Below are positions 1 to 6,903 of a stretch of DNA of 64,000 bases, in pieces. The translations under genes were made by a program, and so were the position numbers. Position 1 is the stretch's first letter, and every line of letters starts with the position of its first letter. Origin of the DNA: Fontibacterium medardense (GTDB lineage Bacteria; Pseudomonadota; Alphaproteobacteria; Pelagibacterales; Pelagibacteraceae); NCBI GenBank assembly GCA_965235075.1, contig OZ249404.1, forward strand, positions 992,001 to 1,056,000, read 5' to 3'. Below the pieces are notes generated by a model. The model was given only the letters and a program-made list of their open reading frames with translations. It searched no databases and was not told where the DNA came from.

Positions 1-94
1 AGAAACTTATGCGGACTTCATAATTTATAATAGTTCCAAAAATAAAGTTAAATTGCAGGTAAAAAATATTATTGATAAGATTCTTTTAAATTAA
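1..94 (+). CDS. coaE: Dephospho-CoA kinase, C-terminal fragment (5' end outside window)
   Basis: The first 30 codons visible (reading from base 2, stop TAA at 92-94) end an open frame that enters from outside the window. The residues ADFIIYNSSKN followed by a basic helix resemble the C-terminal end of dephospho-CoA kinase, which phosphorylates dephospho-CoA in the last step of coenzyme A synthesis. The P-loop is not in view, so the call rests on this tail plus context: coaE directly upstream of dnaQ and secB is a common alphaproteobacterial order. The stop codon overlaps the dnaQ start by one base, which suggests translational coupling. Confidence 0.7.
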   Translation, partial: ETYADFIIYNSSKNKVKLQVKNIIDKILLN

Positions 95-765
95 TGATCG
101 AAGTTATTTTAGATACAGAGACAACGGGGCTTTCAGCAGAGAAAGATAGAATCGTTGAAATTGCTTGCGTGGAATTAAACAATCATATCCCGACAAAAAA
201 TATTTTTCACACGTTTTTAAATCCTGAGACCAAGGTATCAGCAGACGCTTTTAGTGTTCATGGTTATTCTGATGAATTCTTATCAAACAAACCTAAATTT
301 AAAGATATTGCTAAAGATTTTCTTAATTTTATTAAGGATAAAAAACTTATTATTCATAATGCAGATTTTGATCTTGGATTTTTGAATAATGAATTAAAAA
401 GATTAAATATAAAACCTATTTTGAAATCTGATATTTTAGATACCCTTCAGGTTGCTAGATCTAAATTTCCAGGTGTTGGGAATAGTCTAGATGCCTTGTG
501 TAAGAGATTTAAAATTAGTATTGAGACTAGAGAAAAGCATTCTGCATTATTAGACTGTCATTTACTCTCAAAAGTTTACATAGAATTAATTGATAAAAAG
601 GAATTAACGCTTGATCTAATGTCCAATGATAAAATTTTTAATGAAAAGATGAAATTGAGCAATGAGAACAGAGAAGGTATAGTTGTTAAAGTTTCTCCAG
701 AACAAATAGAAGAATATAAGAAGTTTTTAAAAAAGAATGTTTCTAATGCTTTTGCGTTAGATTAG
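94..765 (+). CDS. dnaQ: DNA polymerase III epsilon subunit (3'-5' proofreading exonuclease)
   Basis: This is the proofreading exonuclease of the replicative polymerase, 223 aa. The three DnaQ/DEDDh exonuclease motifs are visible: Exo I DTETTGL at residues 7-13, Exo II HNADFDLGF starting at 88, and Exo III with His149 and Asp154 in HSALLDCH. These supply the four acidic residues that bind two metal ions and the catalytic histidine. Length is close to other DnaQ proteins. The ATG overlaps the coaE stop, and the 3' end overlaps convergent secB by 23 bases. The family assignment is firm; the C-terminal part that would contact the alpha subunit is poorly conserved. Confidence 0.93.
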   Translation: MIEVILDTETTGLSAEKDRIVEIACVELNNHIPTKNIFHTFLNPETKVSADAFSVHGYSDEFLSNKPKFKDIAKDFLNFIKDKKLIIHNADFDLGFLNNELKRLNIKPILKSDILDTLQVARSKFPGVGNSLDALCKRFKISIETREKHSALLDCHLLSKVYIELIDKKELTLDLMSNDKIFNEKMKLSNENREGIVVKVSPEQIEEYKKFLKKNVSNAFALD

Positions 766-1201
766 CATACTGTTGTTCGTATAGTTCTTTAAAGTTAATT
801 TCTTTCTTAAATTTAAATTCTTTAAAGCCAGATTTTTGAAATAATTCAGTAATAAGATCTGTTAGTTTTTTTGCATATAAATCAGGTATTTCTGCAAGAA
901 TGATCCTTTTAACTTCTTCTGCTTTTAATTCTGTATCTGTAATTTTAAATACTACAGCCAGACATGCTTCTGCATGAATCTTATTTTGTACTTCTTTTGG
1001 GGCTTCAAAAATAAGTTTACAATTTAGTTCTAGCATCCCATTTTTTAGAGGCTTGTTGGAAATATCAACTTTTGTTTCATATTTATCAAGATTTTGAGCT
1101 GCATCTACAAAGCAATCTGGTGATGGAATTTCAAAAGATAAATCTTTTACATAGTTTGTAATAATCTGGTATTTAGAATTTTCTTTATTTTTTTCTTCCA
1201 T
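743..1201 (-). CDS. secB: Protein-export chaperone SecB
   Basis: SecB is a cytoplasmic tetrameric chaperone that keeps preproteins unfolded and passes them to SecA. The 152-aa product has the SecB signature near the N-terminus (YVKDLSFEIPSP), the family's beta-sheet core ending in an ARNA-like segment, and an expected length. It lies tail to tail with dnaQ, sharing 23 bases at the 3' ends, and divergent from the Tim44-like gene across a 115-bp gap. The coaE-dnaQ-secB neighbourhood matches other alphaproteobacteria. The many predicted exported proteins in this window (porin, LolA, lipoproteins) are plausible clients, though that is inference. Confidence 0.92.
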   Translation of the reverse strand: MEEKNKENSKYQIITNYVKDLSFEIPSPDCFVDAAQNLDKYETKVDISNKPLKNGMLELNCKLIFEAPKEVQNKIHAEACLAVVFKITDTELKAEEVKRIILAEIPDLYAKKLTDLITELFQKSGFKEFKFKKEINFKELYEQQYANLTQKH

Positions 1202-1316
1202 TTTAAAAATACGATTTTTATATAATCTAAATATATTTTTTTATATTAAATATCATTTAATTCGATCTAAATTTAGATGTATTAATTTTTAACTATTTAA
1301 TCTAAAATACCCTTAA

Positions 1317-1931
1317 ATGAATGATAATTTTGGCTACATAGACATTGTACTTCTTGCCATAGTGGCTGGCATAATTATTTTAAGACTTAGGAATGTTCTT
1401 GGCAAAGGAGCTGAGGATGGTGCCGTTAGAGCAAAGAAATCAGTGGTGGTGGATGCTCAATTTGAAGATGTTAACCCTTCTAGAGGTGAAGAAAATATTA
1501 ATCTAAGAGAATTTAAAGAAGAGACTTTTATAAAAGGCGCTCAAGCAGCTTATGAAATGATAGTTAATGCATTCGCAGCTGCAGACAAAAAGACTTTAAA
1601 AGATTTAACATCACCAGAAGTTTATAAAAGCTTTGTTAGTGTTCTTGATGAAAGAAAAAATAAAAAATATGTTAATCAATTTACTTTTATAGGAATTAAA
1701 AAAGCAACAATAGAGAATGTAGATAAGAAAGATAGTTTTTACACTGTTAAAACTAGATTTGTGAGTGAAATTATATCCTGTATTAAAGATTCCAATAACA
1801 ACATTATTGAAGGCAGCCCTGAAGAGATTCAAACGGTTAATGATGTTTGGAGCTTTTCAAGAGATCTAAATTCTGATGATCCTACTTGGAATTTAACTGA
1901 AATTGCACAGGATGTGCATGTCAAAGAATAA
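1317..1931 (+). CDS. Tim44-like domain membrane-anchored protein
   Basis: The 204-aa product has one N-terminal hydrophobic helix (about residues 8-23) followed by a charged linker and a C-terminal domain of the Tim44/TimA type, in which FIKGAQAAYEMIVNAFAAAD begins the conserved fold. Mitochondrial Tim44 tethers the import motor; the role of bacterial homologues in the inner membrane is not well defined. It sits beside secB and upstream of an Smr gene, an order seen in other alphaproteobacteria, where a lytic transglycosylase gene (mltA) often lies between them. That gene is absent here. The 3' end overlaps the Smr gene by about 14-20 bases. Confidence 0.8.
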   Translation: MNDNFGYIDIVLLAIVAGIIILRLRNVLGKGAEDGAVRAKKSVVVDAQFEDVNPSRGEENINLREFKEETFIKGAQAAYEMIVNAFAAADKKTLKDLTSPEVYKSFVSVLDERKNKKYVNQFTFIGIKKATIENVDKKDSFYTVKTRFVSEIISCIKDSNNNIIEGSPEEIQTVNDVWSFSRDLNSDDPTWNLTEIAQDVHVKE

Positions 1932-2355
1932 TAAAAATTCTACAAGTCCGGAAGATATAAAAGCTTGGGAAGATTTTAAGAACCAAAAATTTTTAGATGG
2001 CGATAAAGGCGAAATATCTAAAAAATCTATAAAAGGAAACAAAAAAAAAGATCATATTGATTTTAAAATAGATCTCCATGGTTATTCGTTGCAGGAATCT
2101 TTTGAAAAGATAAAGGGCATTGTAGAAAATTGTTATCAGAAAGATTTAAGAAATATTTTAATTATTACAGGCAAAGGCTTAAGGTCCAAAGTTAAAGAAA
2201 ATCCTTATTTGTCAGAAGATTTAAGCTTATTAAAATATGCAATCCCAAATTTTATCAAAGATAATTTTTCGGATATTATTAACTCTATGGAAGAACCAGA
2301 TCAAAGTTTAGGTGGATCTGGAGCTTTTTTATTACGACTAAAAAAAAGATTATAG
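1918..2355 (+). CDS. Smr domain protein
   Basis: This small protein (about 145 aa) carries a C-terminal Smr (MutS2-like) domain with the diagnostic FKIDLHGYSLQES segment and the later TGKGLRS loop. Smr domains are nucleic-acid binding or nicking modules; stand-alone bacterial versions are often endonuclease-like and linked to RNA or ribosome quality control, but this one cannot be assigned a specific role. The open frame could start at TTG 1903 or ATG 1912; I prefer ATG 1918, which begins MSKNNKN. All candidates lie within the end of the Tim44-like gene, indicating one transcript. Confidence 0.85.
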   Translation: MSKNNKNSTSPEDIKAWEDFKNQKFLDGDKGEISKKSIKGNKKKDHIDFKIDLHGYSLQESFEKIKGIVENCYQKDLRNILIITGKGLRSKVKENPYLSEDLSLLKYAIPNFIKDNFSDIINSMEEPDQSLGGSGAFLLRLKKRL

Positions 2356-2429
2356 AATAGTATTTATTTAACTATTAAAGCTAATTTATTGATAAGGTTA
2401 GTTTTTCTATATATAGATTGTTAATTCAT

Positions 2430-3017
2430 ATGAGGATCGCAAAAGTTAATAGAAAAACCAAAGAGACATCTATAGAGGCAGAAGTAAATCTAGATGGGAA
2501 AGGTGTTTATAAAATTGATACAGGAATTGGTTTTTTAAATCACATGCTTGAACAGCTATCAAAACACTCTTTGATGGATATAAATTTAAATGCAAAAGGC
2601 GACTTACACATTGATCTTCACCACACGACAGAAGACTCGGGAATTGTTTTAGGAGAAGCTGTTGCTAAGGCTTTAGGTGATAAAAAGGGTATTAAAAGGT
2701 ATGCCCATGCTTATATCCCGATGGATGAAACATTAAGCAGAGTTTCTCTTGATATATCAAACAGACCTTACTTAGTTTGGAATGTAAAATTAAAAGTAGA
2801 AAAGCTTGGCGAAATGGACACAGAACTATTTAAGGAATGGTTTCAGGCTTTTTCACAAAGTGCCGGCATTACTTTGCACATAGAAAATATTTATGGCGAT
2901 AATAGTCACCATATTATTGAATCTTGTTTTAAGGGATTGGCGAGGGCTTTACGTCTAGCATTAGAAAAAGATGCAAGGGCTGCAGATTCTTTGCCTTCCA
3001 CTAAAGGAATTCTTTAA
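2430..3017 (+). CDS. hisB: Imidazoleglycerol-phosphate dehydratase
   Basis: HisB dehydrates imidazole-glycerol phosphate to imidazole-acetol phosphate in histidine synthesis. The product (195 aa from ATG 2430; the frame extends to TTG 2418) contains the two manganese-binding histidine clusters DLHHTTEDSG and NSHHIIES, plus GFLNHMLEQL. It is monofunctional, with no fused histidinol-phosphatase domain. It opens a tight his cluster, 11 bases ahead of hisH. The 74 bp before it, after the Smr gene, is AT-rich and could hold a promoter, but I see no leader peptide rich in histidine codons. Confidence 0.95.
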   Translation: MRIAKVNRKTKETSIEAEVNLDGKGVYKIDTGIGFLNHMLEQLSKHSLMDINLNAKGDLHIDLHHTTEDSGIVLGEAVAKALGDKKGIKRYAHAYIPMDETLSRVSLDISNRPYLVWNVKLKVEKLGEMDTELFKEWFQAFSQSAGITLHIENIYGDNSHHIIESCFKGLARALRLALEKDARAADSLPSTKGIL

Positions 3018-3028
3018 AGATTTTTTAA

Positions 3029-3670
3029 ATGTATGTATCAATTGTTGATTATGGAACTGGAAATCTTAATTCCGTTTCAAAAGCTTTAGAGGCTGCAGCT
3101 ATAAAAATTAATAAAAAAATAAATATAAGAATATCTAATAAGCCTAAAGATATTTTAGATTCAGATAAAATTATATTACCTGGCCAGGGTTCTTATAGAC
3201 AGTGTGCATTAGGAGTAAAAAATATATCTGGATTATGGGATTCTCTTAATGAATTTGTTTTAATTAAAAAAAAGCCAATTTTTGGAATTTGTGTTGGTAT
3301 GCAGCTTTTTTCAGATCAGGGATTTGAAGAAGAGGCTACCAAAGGATTTGGTTGGGTTAAAGGTTTTGTAAAAAAGATAAAACTTAATAACAAAGATTTA
3401 AAACTACCCCATATGGGCTGGAACGAAATTAAGATTGTTAAAAAAAATGATTTATTTTTAGATATTGAGAATTTGTCCCATTTTTATTTTGTACATAGTT
3501 ATGCATTTGAAGCGGAAAATATTAATGATGTTGTTTGCACAACTGATTATGAAAAATCAGTTGTTGCTGCTCTTTTAAAAGAAAATATTTTTGGTACTCA
3601 ATTTCATCCTGAAAAGAGTCAGGAAAATGGAATTAAGTTATTGTCTAACTTTTTGAATTGGAATTTATAA
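3029..3670 (+). CDS. hisH: Imidazole glycerol phosphate synthase, glutamine amidotransferase subunit
   Basis: HisH hydrolyses glutamine and channels ammonia to HisF, which makes imidazole-glycerol phosphate and AICAR from PRFAR. The class I amidotransferase triad is visible: Cys88 in GICVGMQLF, and His193 and Glu195 in FGTQFHPEKS. The N-terminal VDYGTGNL motif is typical. At 213 aa it is of normal size. The TAA stop shares its last base with the hisA ATG (TAATG), a coupling arrangement. The order hisB-hisH-hisA-hisF-hisE follows the common proteobacterial operon. Confidence 0.95.
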   Translation: MYVSIVDYGTGNLNSVSKALEAAAIKINKKINIRISNKPKDILDSDKIILPGQGSYRQCALGVKNISGLWDSLNEFVLIKKKPIFGICVGMQLFSDQGFEEEATKGFGWVKGFVKKIKLNNKDLKLPHMGWNEIKIVKKNDLFLDIENLSHFYFVHSYAFEAENINDVVCTTDYEKSVVAALLKENIFGTQFHPEKSQENGIKLLSNFLNWNL

Positions 3671-4383
3671 TGATAATATTTCCAGCAATAGATTTAAAAG
3701 ATGGAAAATGTGTAAGACTTTACAAAGGAGATTTTAATAAAACTACTATTTTTAATTTGTCTCCTTACAATCAAGCGCTTCAGTTTAAAAAAAAAGGTTT
3801 CACAGATCTGCATCTTGTGGACCTTGATGGTGCTTTAAAAGGAAGATCTAAGAATAAAAAAGTTATAATTAAGATCATCAAGAACACTAATTTAAATGTA
3901 CAATTAGGCGGTGGGATTAGAACTTTAAAACAAATATCTTTTTGGATTAAAAATGGAGTTTCAACGGTAGTTGTTGGAACTATGGCTGTAAAAAATCCTA
4001 AAATTTTAAAAAAGGCATGTGATTTATTTCCCGGAAGAATAGCGGTTGCACTTGATGTTAGAAATAATTTTCTAGCTATTAAAGGATGGGTTAGACAAAC
4101 AAAAATAAAACTTATGGATTTTTCCAAAAAGCTTGAAGATTTTGGTGTGTCTAGAATTATTTATACAGACATTAATCGAGATGGGACAAAGAAAGGTGTT
4201 AATTTTTCTCAATTAAAAAAAATAGTCGCAAAAGTTAATATTCCATTGGTCGTTTCCGGTGGGGTTTCAAATATAAAAGATATAAAAAAATTACATAAAG
4301 CTGAGTTATTTGATGGGGTTATAATCGGTAAAGCCATTTATGATAAATCTATTTCTCTCAGTGAACTTAAAAAATTTGTTTAA
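3670..4383 (+). CDS. hisA: ProFAR isomerase
   Basis: HisA converts ProFAR to PRFAR by an Amadori rearrangement. The product is a TIM barrel of 237 aa starting MIIFPAIDLKDGKCVRL, with the catalytic Asp of AIDLKDG, the phosphate-binding QLGGGIRT loop, and TDINRDGTKKG carrying the second catalytic Asp. An upstream in-frame start at 3658 would add four residues inside hisH; the ATG at 3670 overlapping the hisH stop fits the family better. hisF follows 5 bases downstream and is a structural homologue (a similar barrel with its own GGGI loop). Confidence 0.95.
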   Translation: MIIFPAIDLKDGKCVRLYKGDFNKTTIFNLSPYNQALQFKKKGFTDLHLVDLDGALKGRSKNKKVIIKIIKNTNLNVQLGGGIRTLKQISFWIKNGVSTVVVGTMAVKNPKILKKACDLFPGRIAVALDVRNNFLAIKGWVRQTKIKLMDFSKKLEDFGVSRIIYTDINRDGTKKGVNFSQLKKIVAKVNIPLVVSGGVSNIKDIKKLHKAELFDGVIIGKAIYDKSISLSELKKFV

Positions 4384-4388
4384 AAAAA

Positions 4389-5147
4389 ATGCTAAAAAAA
4401 AGAATTATACCCTGTCTTGATGTTAAGGATGGCAGAGTTGTAAAAGGCATTAATTTTGTAAATCTAAAAGATGCGGGCGATCCAGTGGAGCAGGCAAAAA
4501 TATACGATAAAGGAGGTGCTGATGAAATATGTTTTTTAGATATCACCGCATCAAGCGAAAATAGAAAAATTTTATTAGATAAGGTAAGCGAAACAGCAAA
4601 AAGTTGTTTCGTTCCTCTAACTGTAGGTGGAGGTATTAGTAGCGTTGAAGATATTAAAAGTCTTTTGCTCGCAGGTGCAGATAAAGTTTCAATTAATACC
4701 GCAGCAGTAAAAAATCATAATTTTATTAAAGAGAGCTCAATTAGATTTGGATCGCAATGTATAGTGATTGCAATAGATGCAAAAAAAATAGGAGACAATA
4801 AATGGGAAATATTTACTCATGGAGGAAGAAATTCTACAGGTATAGATGCTATTGAATATGCTAAAATTGCTGAAAAAAATGGTGCTGGAGAAATTCTTCT
4901 AACATCTATGGATAAAGATGGAACAAAAACAGGTTATGATCTTGAATTAACAAGGGCTATTGCAAGCTTAGTATCCATACCCGTGATAGCATCTGGAGGA
5001 GTTGGAAACCTTGATCATTTATATGAGGGATTTAATACAGGATTGGCTAGTGCAGTTTTAGCAGCTTCGATCTTTCATTATGGTGAATATTCTATAATGG
5101 ATGCAAAAAACTATTTAATTAAAAAGGGAATACCAATAAGAATTTAA
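4389..5147 (+). CDS. hisF: Imidazole glycerol phosphate synthase cyclase subunit
   Basis: HisF is the synthase partner of HisH and uses ammonia to cleave and cyclise PRFAR. The 252-aa TIM barrel opens MLKKRIIPCLDVKDGRVVKG with the catalytic Asp of CLDVKDG. The phosphate-binding loops TVGGGIS and ASGGVGNLDH and the second acidic site in TSMDKDGTKTGYD are intact. Length matches the family. It is 5 bases after hisA and 2 bases before hisE, so it almost surely shares their message. Confidence 0.96.
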   Translation: MLKKRIIPCLDVKDGRVVKGINFVNLKDAGDPVEQAKIYDKGGADEICFLDITASSENRKILLDKVSETAKSCFVPLTVGGGISSVEDIKSLLLAGADKVSINTAAVKNHNFIKESSIRFGSQCIVIAIDAKKIGDNKWEIFTHGGRNSTGIDAIEYAKIAEKNGAGEILLTSMDKDGTKTGYDLELTRAIASLVSIPVIASGGVGNLDHLYEGFNTGLASAVLAASIFHYGEYSIMDAKNYLIKKGIPIRI

Positions 5148-5149
5148 CT

Positions 5150-5476
5150 ATGTTTAAAAATTTAGAGCAACTTATAAAGACAATAAAGAAGCAAAAGAAT
5201 AAAAATTCAAAAATTTCGTATACGGCAAGTCTTTTTAAAAAAGGAAAAAATTTTTGTATAAAAAAATTTATGGAAGAGGCTAGAGAACTTGCTGCTTCAT
5301 CTAAATATTCTAATAAAAAAAATATAGTTCATGAAGCATCAGATTTACTATATCATTTTTTAGTTCTTCTTGAGTTTAAAAAAATTTCAATAACTTCAAT
5401 TATGAAAGAGTTAAAAAGAAGACAAAGGATCTCAGGAATTCAAGAGAAGAAGAATAGAAAAAAAAATGTACGATAA
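5150..5476 (+). CDS. hisE: Phosphoribosyl-ATP pyrophosphatase
   Basis: HisE removes pyrophosphate from phosphoribosyl-ATP. This is the stand-alone 108-aa form with the all-alpha MazG-like fold. The metal-binding acidic pattern is seen in FMEEARELAAS and NIVHEASDLLYHFLVLL. The HisI cyclohydrolase domain is neither fused here nor encoded nearby. The C-terminus is very basic (RKKNRKK-like), and its last 11 bases overlap the start of the HIT gene. With hisB, H, A and F it covers five of the histidine steps; hisG, hisD, hisC and hisI must be elsewhere if the pathway is complete. Confidence 0.9.
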   Translation: MFKNLEQLIKTIKKQKNKNSKISYTASLFKKGKNFCIKKFMEEARELAASSKYSNKKNIVHEASDLLYHFLVLLEFKKISITSIMKELKRRQRISGIQEKKNRKKNVR

Positions 5477-5822
5477 AAATAATATATTTGCTAAAATTTT
5501 GCGAGGAGAAATTCCTTGCGATAAAATTTATGAAGATAAGTTTTCCCTTGCATTTAAAGATATTAACCCACAAGCAAAAGTTCATGTTTTGGTAATCCCA
5601 AAAGGCGCTTATGTGGACATGAATGATTTTGCAGTTAATGCTAAAAGTGATGAAATTGAAGGTTTAATTAGAGCCTTAGGAAAGGTCGCTAGCATTTTAG
5701 GAGTGTCTACTTCTGGTTATAGATATTTAGGCAATAACGGCAGAGATGGTGGCCAAGAAGTTCCTCACCTGCATTTTCATATCTTTGGTGGAGAAAAATT
5801 AGGAAGAATGATCCATAAATAA
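5466..5822 (+). CDS. HIT family nucleotide-binding hydrolase (HinT-like)
   Basis: The 118-aa protein has the histidine-triad signature HLHFHIFGG with His101, His103 and His105, and the N-terminal NIFAKILRGEIPCDKIYED segment typical of bacterial HinT proteins. Such enzymes hydrolyse nucleoside phosphoramidates, with the central histidine as nucleophile. Its ATG lies inside the end of hisE, and hisE next to a HIT gene is a pairing known in alphaproteobacteria, although no functional tie to histidine synthesis is established. It is followed after 1 base by a GNAT gene. Confidence 0.9.
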   Translation: MYDKNNIFAKILRGEIPCDKIYEDKFSLAFKDINPQAKVHVLVIPKGAYVDMNDFAVNAKSDEIEGLIRALGKVASILGVSTSGYRYLGNNGRDGGQEVPHLHFHIFGGEKLGRMIHK

Positions 5823-5823
5823 A

Positions 5824-6342
5824 ATGGAAAGATCCATAGATAGGTTTTATCTACATCTTATTTCAAGAAACGATTTAATCCCATCAAATTGTAAAGAAAA
5901 AAATCTAGAAGTTATTCCAGAAAAAGAACCAACAGTAGATTTTTGTAAATTTCTTTATAAAGAAGTAGGAAGAGATTTTTTTTGGAGAGATAGACTTAAG
6001 TGGAGCGACCAAGATTGGTTGAATTATATTAGTAATGATTTTTTTAAATTATATATTTTAAAACAAAATAATGAATTAGCCGGATATTATGAGTTACTTT
6101 ATGATCCAAAAATTCCATCGATGGAGATTCCTTATTTTGGAATTTTTAAAGAATTCTTTGGTAAAGGAATTGGTGGGTATTTATTAACTGATGCAATATT
6201 AACTTCTTTTAATCAGAAGATTAATAAAGTTTGGGTTCATACGTGTACACTTGATCATTCCAATGCTTTAAAAAATTATCTTGCAAGAGGGATGAAGATT
6301 TTTAAGACTGAAAAGATATTTTTTAACCCAGAAAATCTATAA
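5824..6342 (+). CDS. GNAT-family N-acetyltransferase
   Basis: The 172-aa product has the GNAT fold pattern: a beta strand with YYELLYDP, then EIPYFGIFKEFFGKGIGGYLL, containing the acetyl-CoA pyrophosphate-binding loop of the R/Q-x-x-G-x-G/A type (GKGIGG), and a C-terminal region HTCTLDHSNALKNYLARGM resembling the helix and strand that close the CoA site. Substrate cannot be told. It sits one base after the HIT gene at the end of the his operon and ends 4 bases from the convergent lolA stop. Confidence 0.8.
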   Translation: MERSIDRFYLHLISRNDLIPSNCKEKNLEVIPEKEPTVDFCKFLYKEVGRDFFWRDRLKWSDQDWLNYISNDFFKLYILKQNNELAGYYELLYDPKIPSMEIPYFGIFKEFFGKGIGGYLLTDAILTSFNQKINKVWVHTCTLDHSNALKNYLARGMKIFKTEKIFFNPENL

Positions 6343-6346
6343 CTTT

Positions 6347-6898
6347 TTAGTTTGGTATCTCAAATTTTTCGTTTGTATTAATATTTATTGAAATATTTTT
6401 CATTAAAAATTCTAGACTAGATTTGTCATAATTTTTTATTTTCCACCCAGTAATATTCATTTCTTTAGAGTTAAAATATATCTCAATACTTTCTTGAGAA
6501 TTTATATCTATAATTGCGATTATATTTTTATCTATTTTATTAAATTTTTCTACTTTTGATAATTTTTCTATAATATTCTCTTTGTCCAACATAACTCCCA
6601 AAGGAGTATCTTTGATATTATAGTTATAATTTTTATTTTCTCTTTTATTAATTAAGAATAAATAATCATCATTTACAATAATCTCTTTGTCTTCTTCTTC
6701 ATATAAACATCGCATTTTTTTTGAGTAAACAATAAGACAATTGCCATTTTCTGTTACGTCATTTGTGATTTGAGTGAAATTGAATTTAATAGAATTTATT
6801 TGTTTTAAATTTTCAATTATTTTTTCTTTTTCAGACCCTTTTGCATTAACACTGAAAAAAATTAACATTGTTAAAACAATGTATAAAAATTTCTTCAT
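6347..6898 (-). CDS. lolA: Outer-membrane lipoprotein carrier protein LolA-like
   Basis: LolA ferries lipoproteins across the periplasm from LolCDE to the outer membrane. The 183-aa product begins with a signal peptide (MKKFLYIVLTMLIFFSVNAKG, with likely cleavage after NAKG or nearby). It then shows LolA features: IKFNFTQIT, a short beta-rich series with DYLFLINKRENKNYNYN, and DTPLGVMLDKENI. It is somewhat divergent but of expected length. It lies 5 bases after ftsK, a lolA-ftsK pairing common in Proteobacteria. The window also encodes Lnt and three predicted lipoproteins, which would use this route. Confidence 0.85.
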   Translation of the reverse strand: MKKFLYIVLTMLIFFSVNAKGSEKEKIIENLKQINSIKFNFTQITNDVTENGNCLIVYSKKMRCLYEEEDKEIIVNDDYLFLINKRENKNYNYNIKDTPLGVMLDKENIIEKLSKVEKFNKIDKNIIAIIDINSQESIEIYFNSKEMNITGWKIKNYDKSSLEFLMKNISININTNEKFEIPN

Positions 6899-6903
6899 TT
6901 ATT

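Noticed and set aside
3780..4127. 115-aa minus-strand open frame within hisA
   Set aside because: It is antisense to the conserved hisA barrel with no signature of its own.
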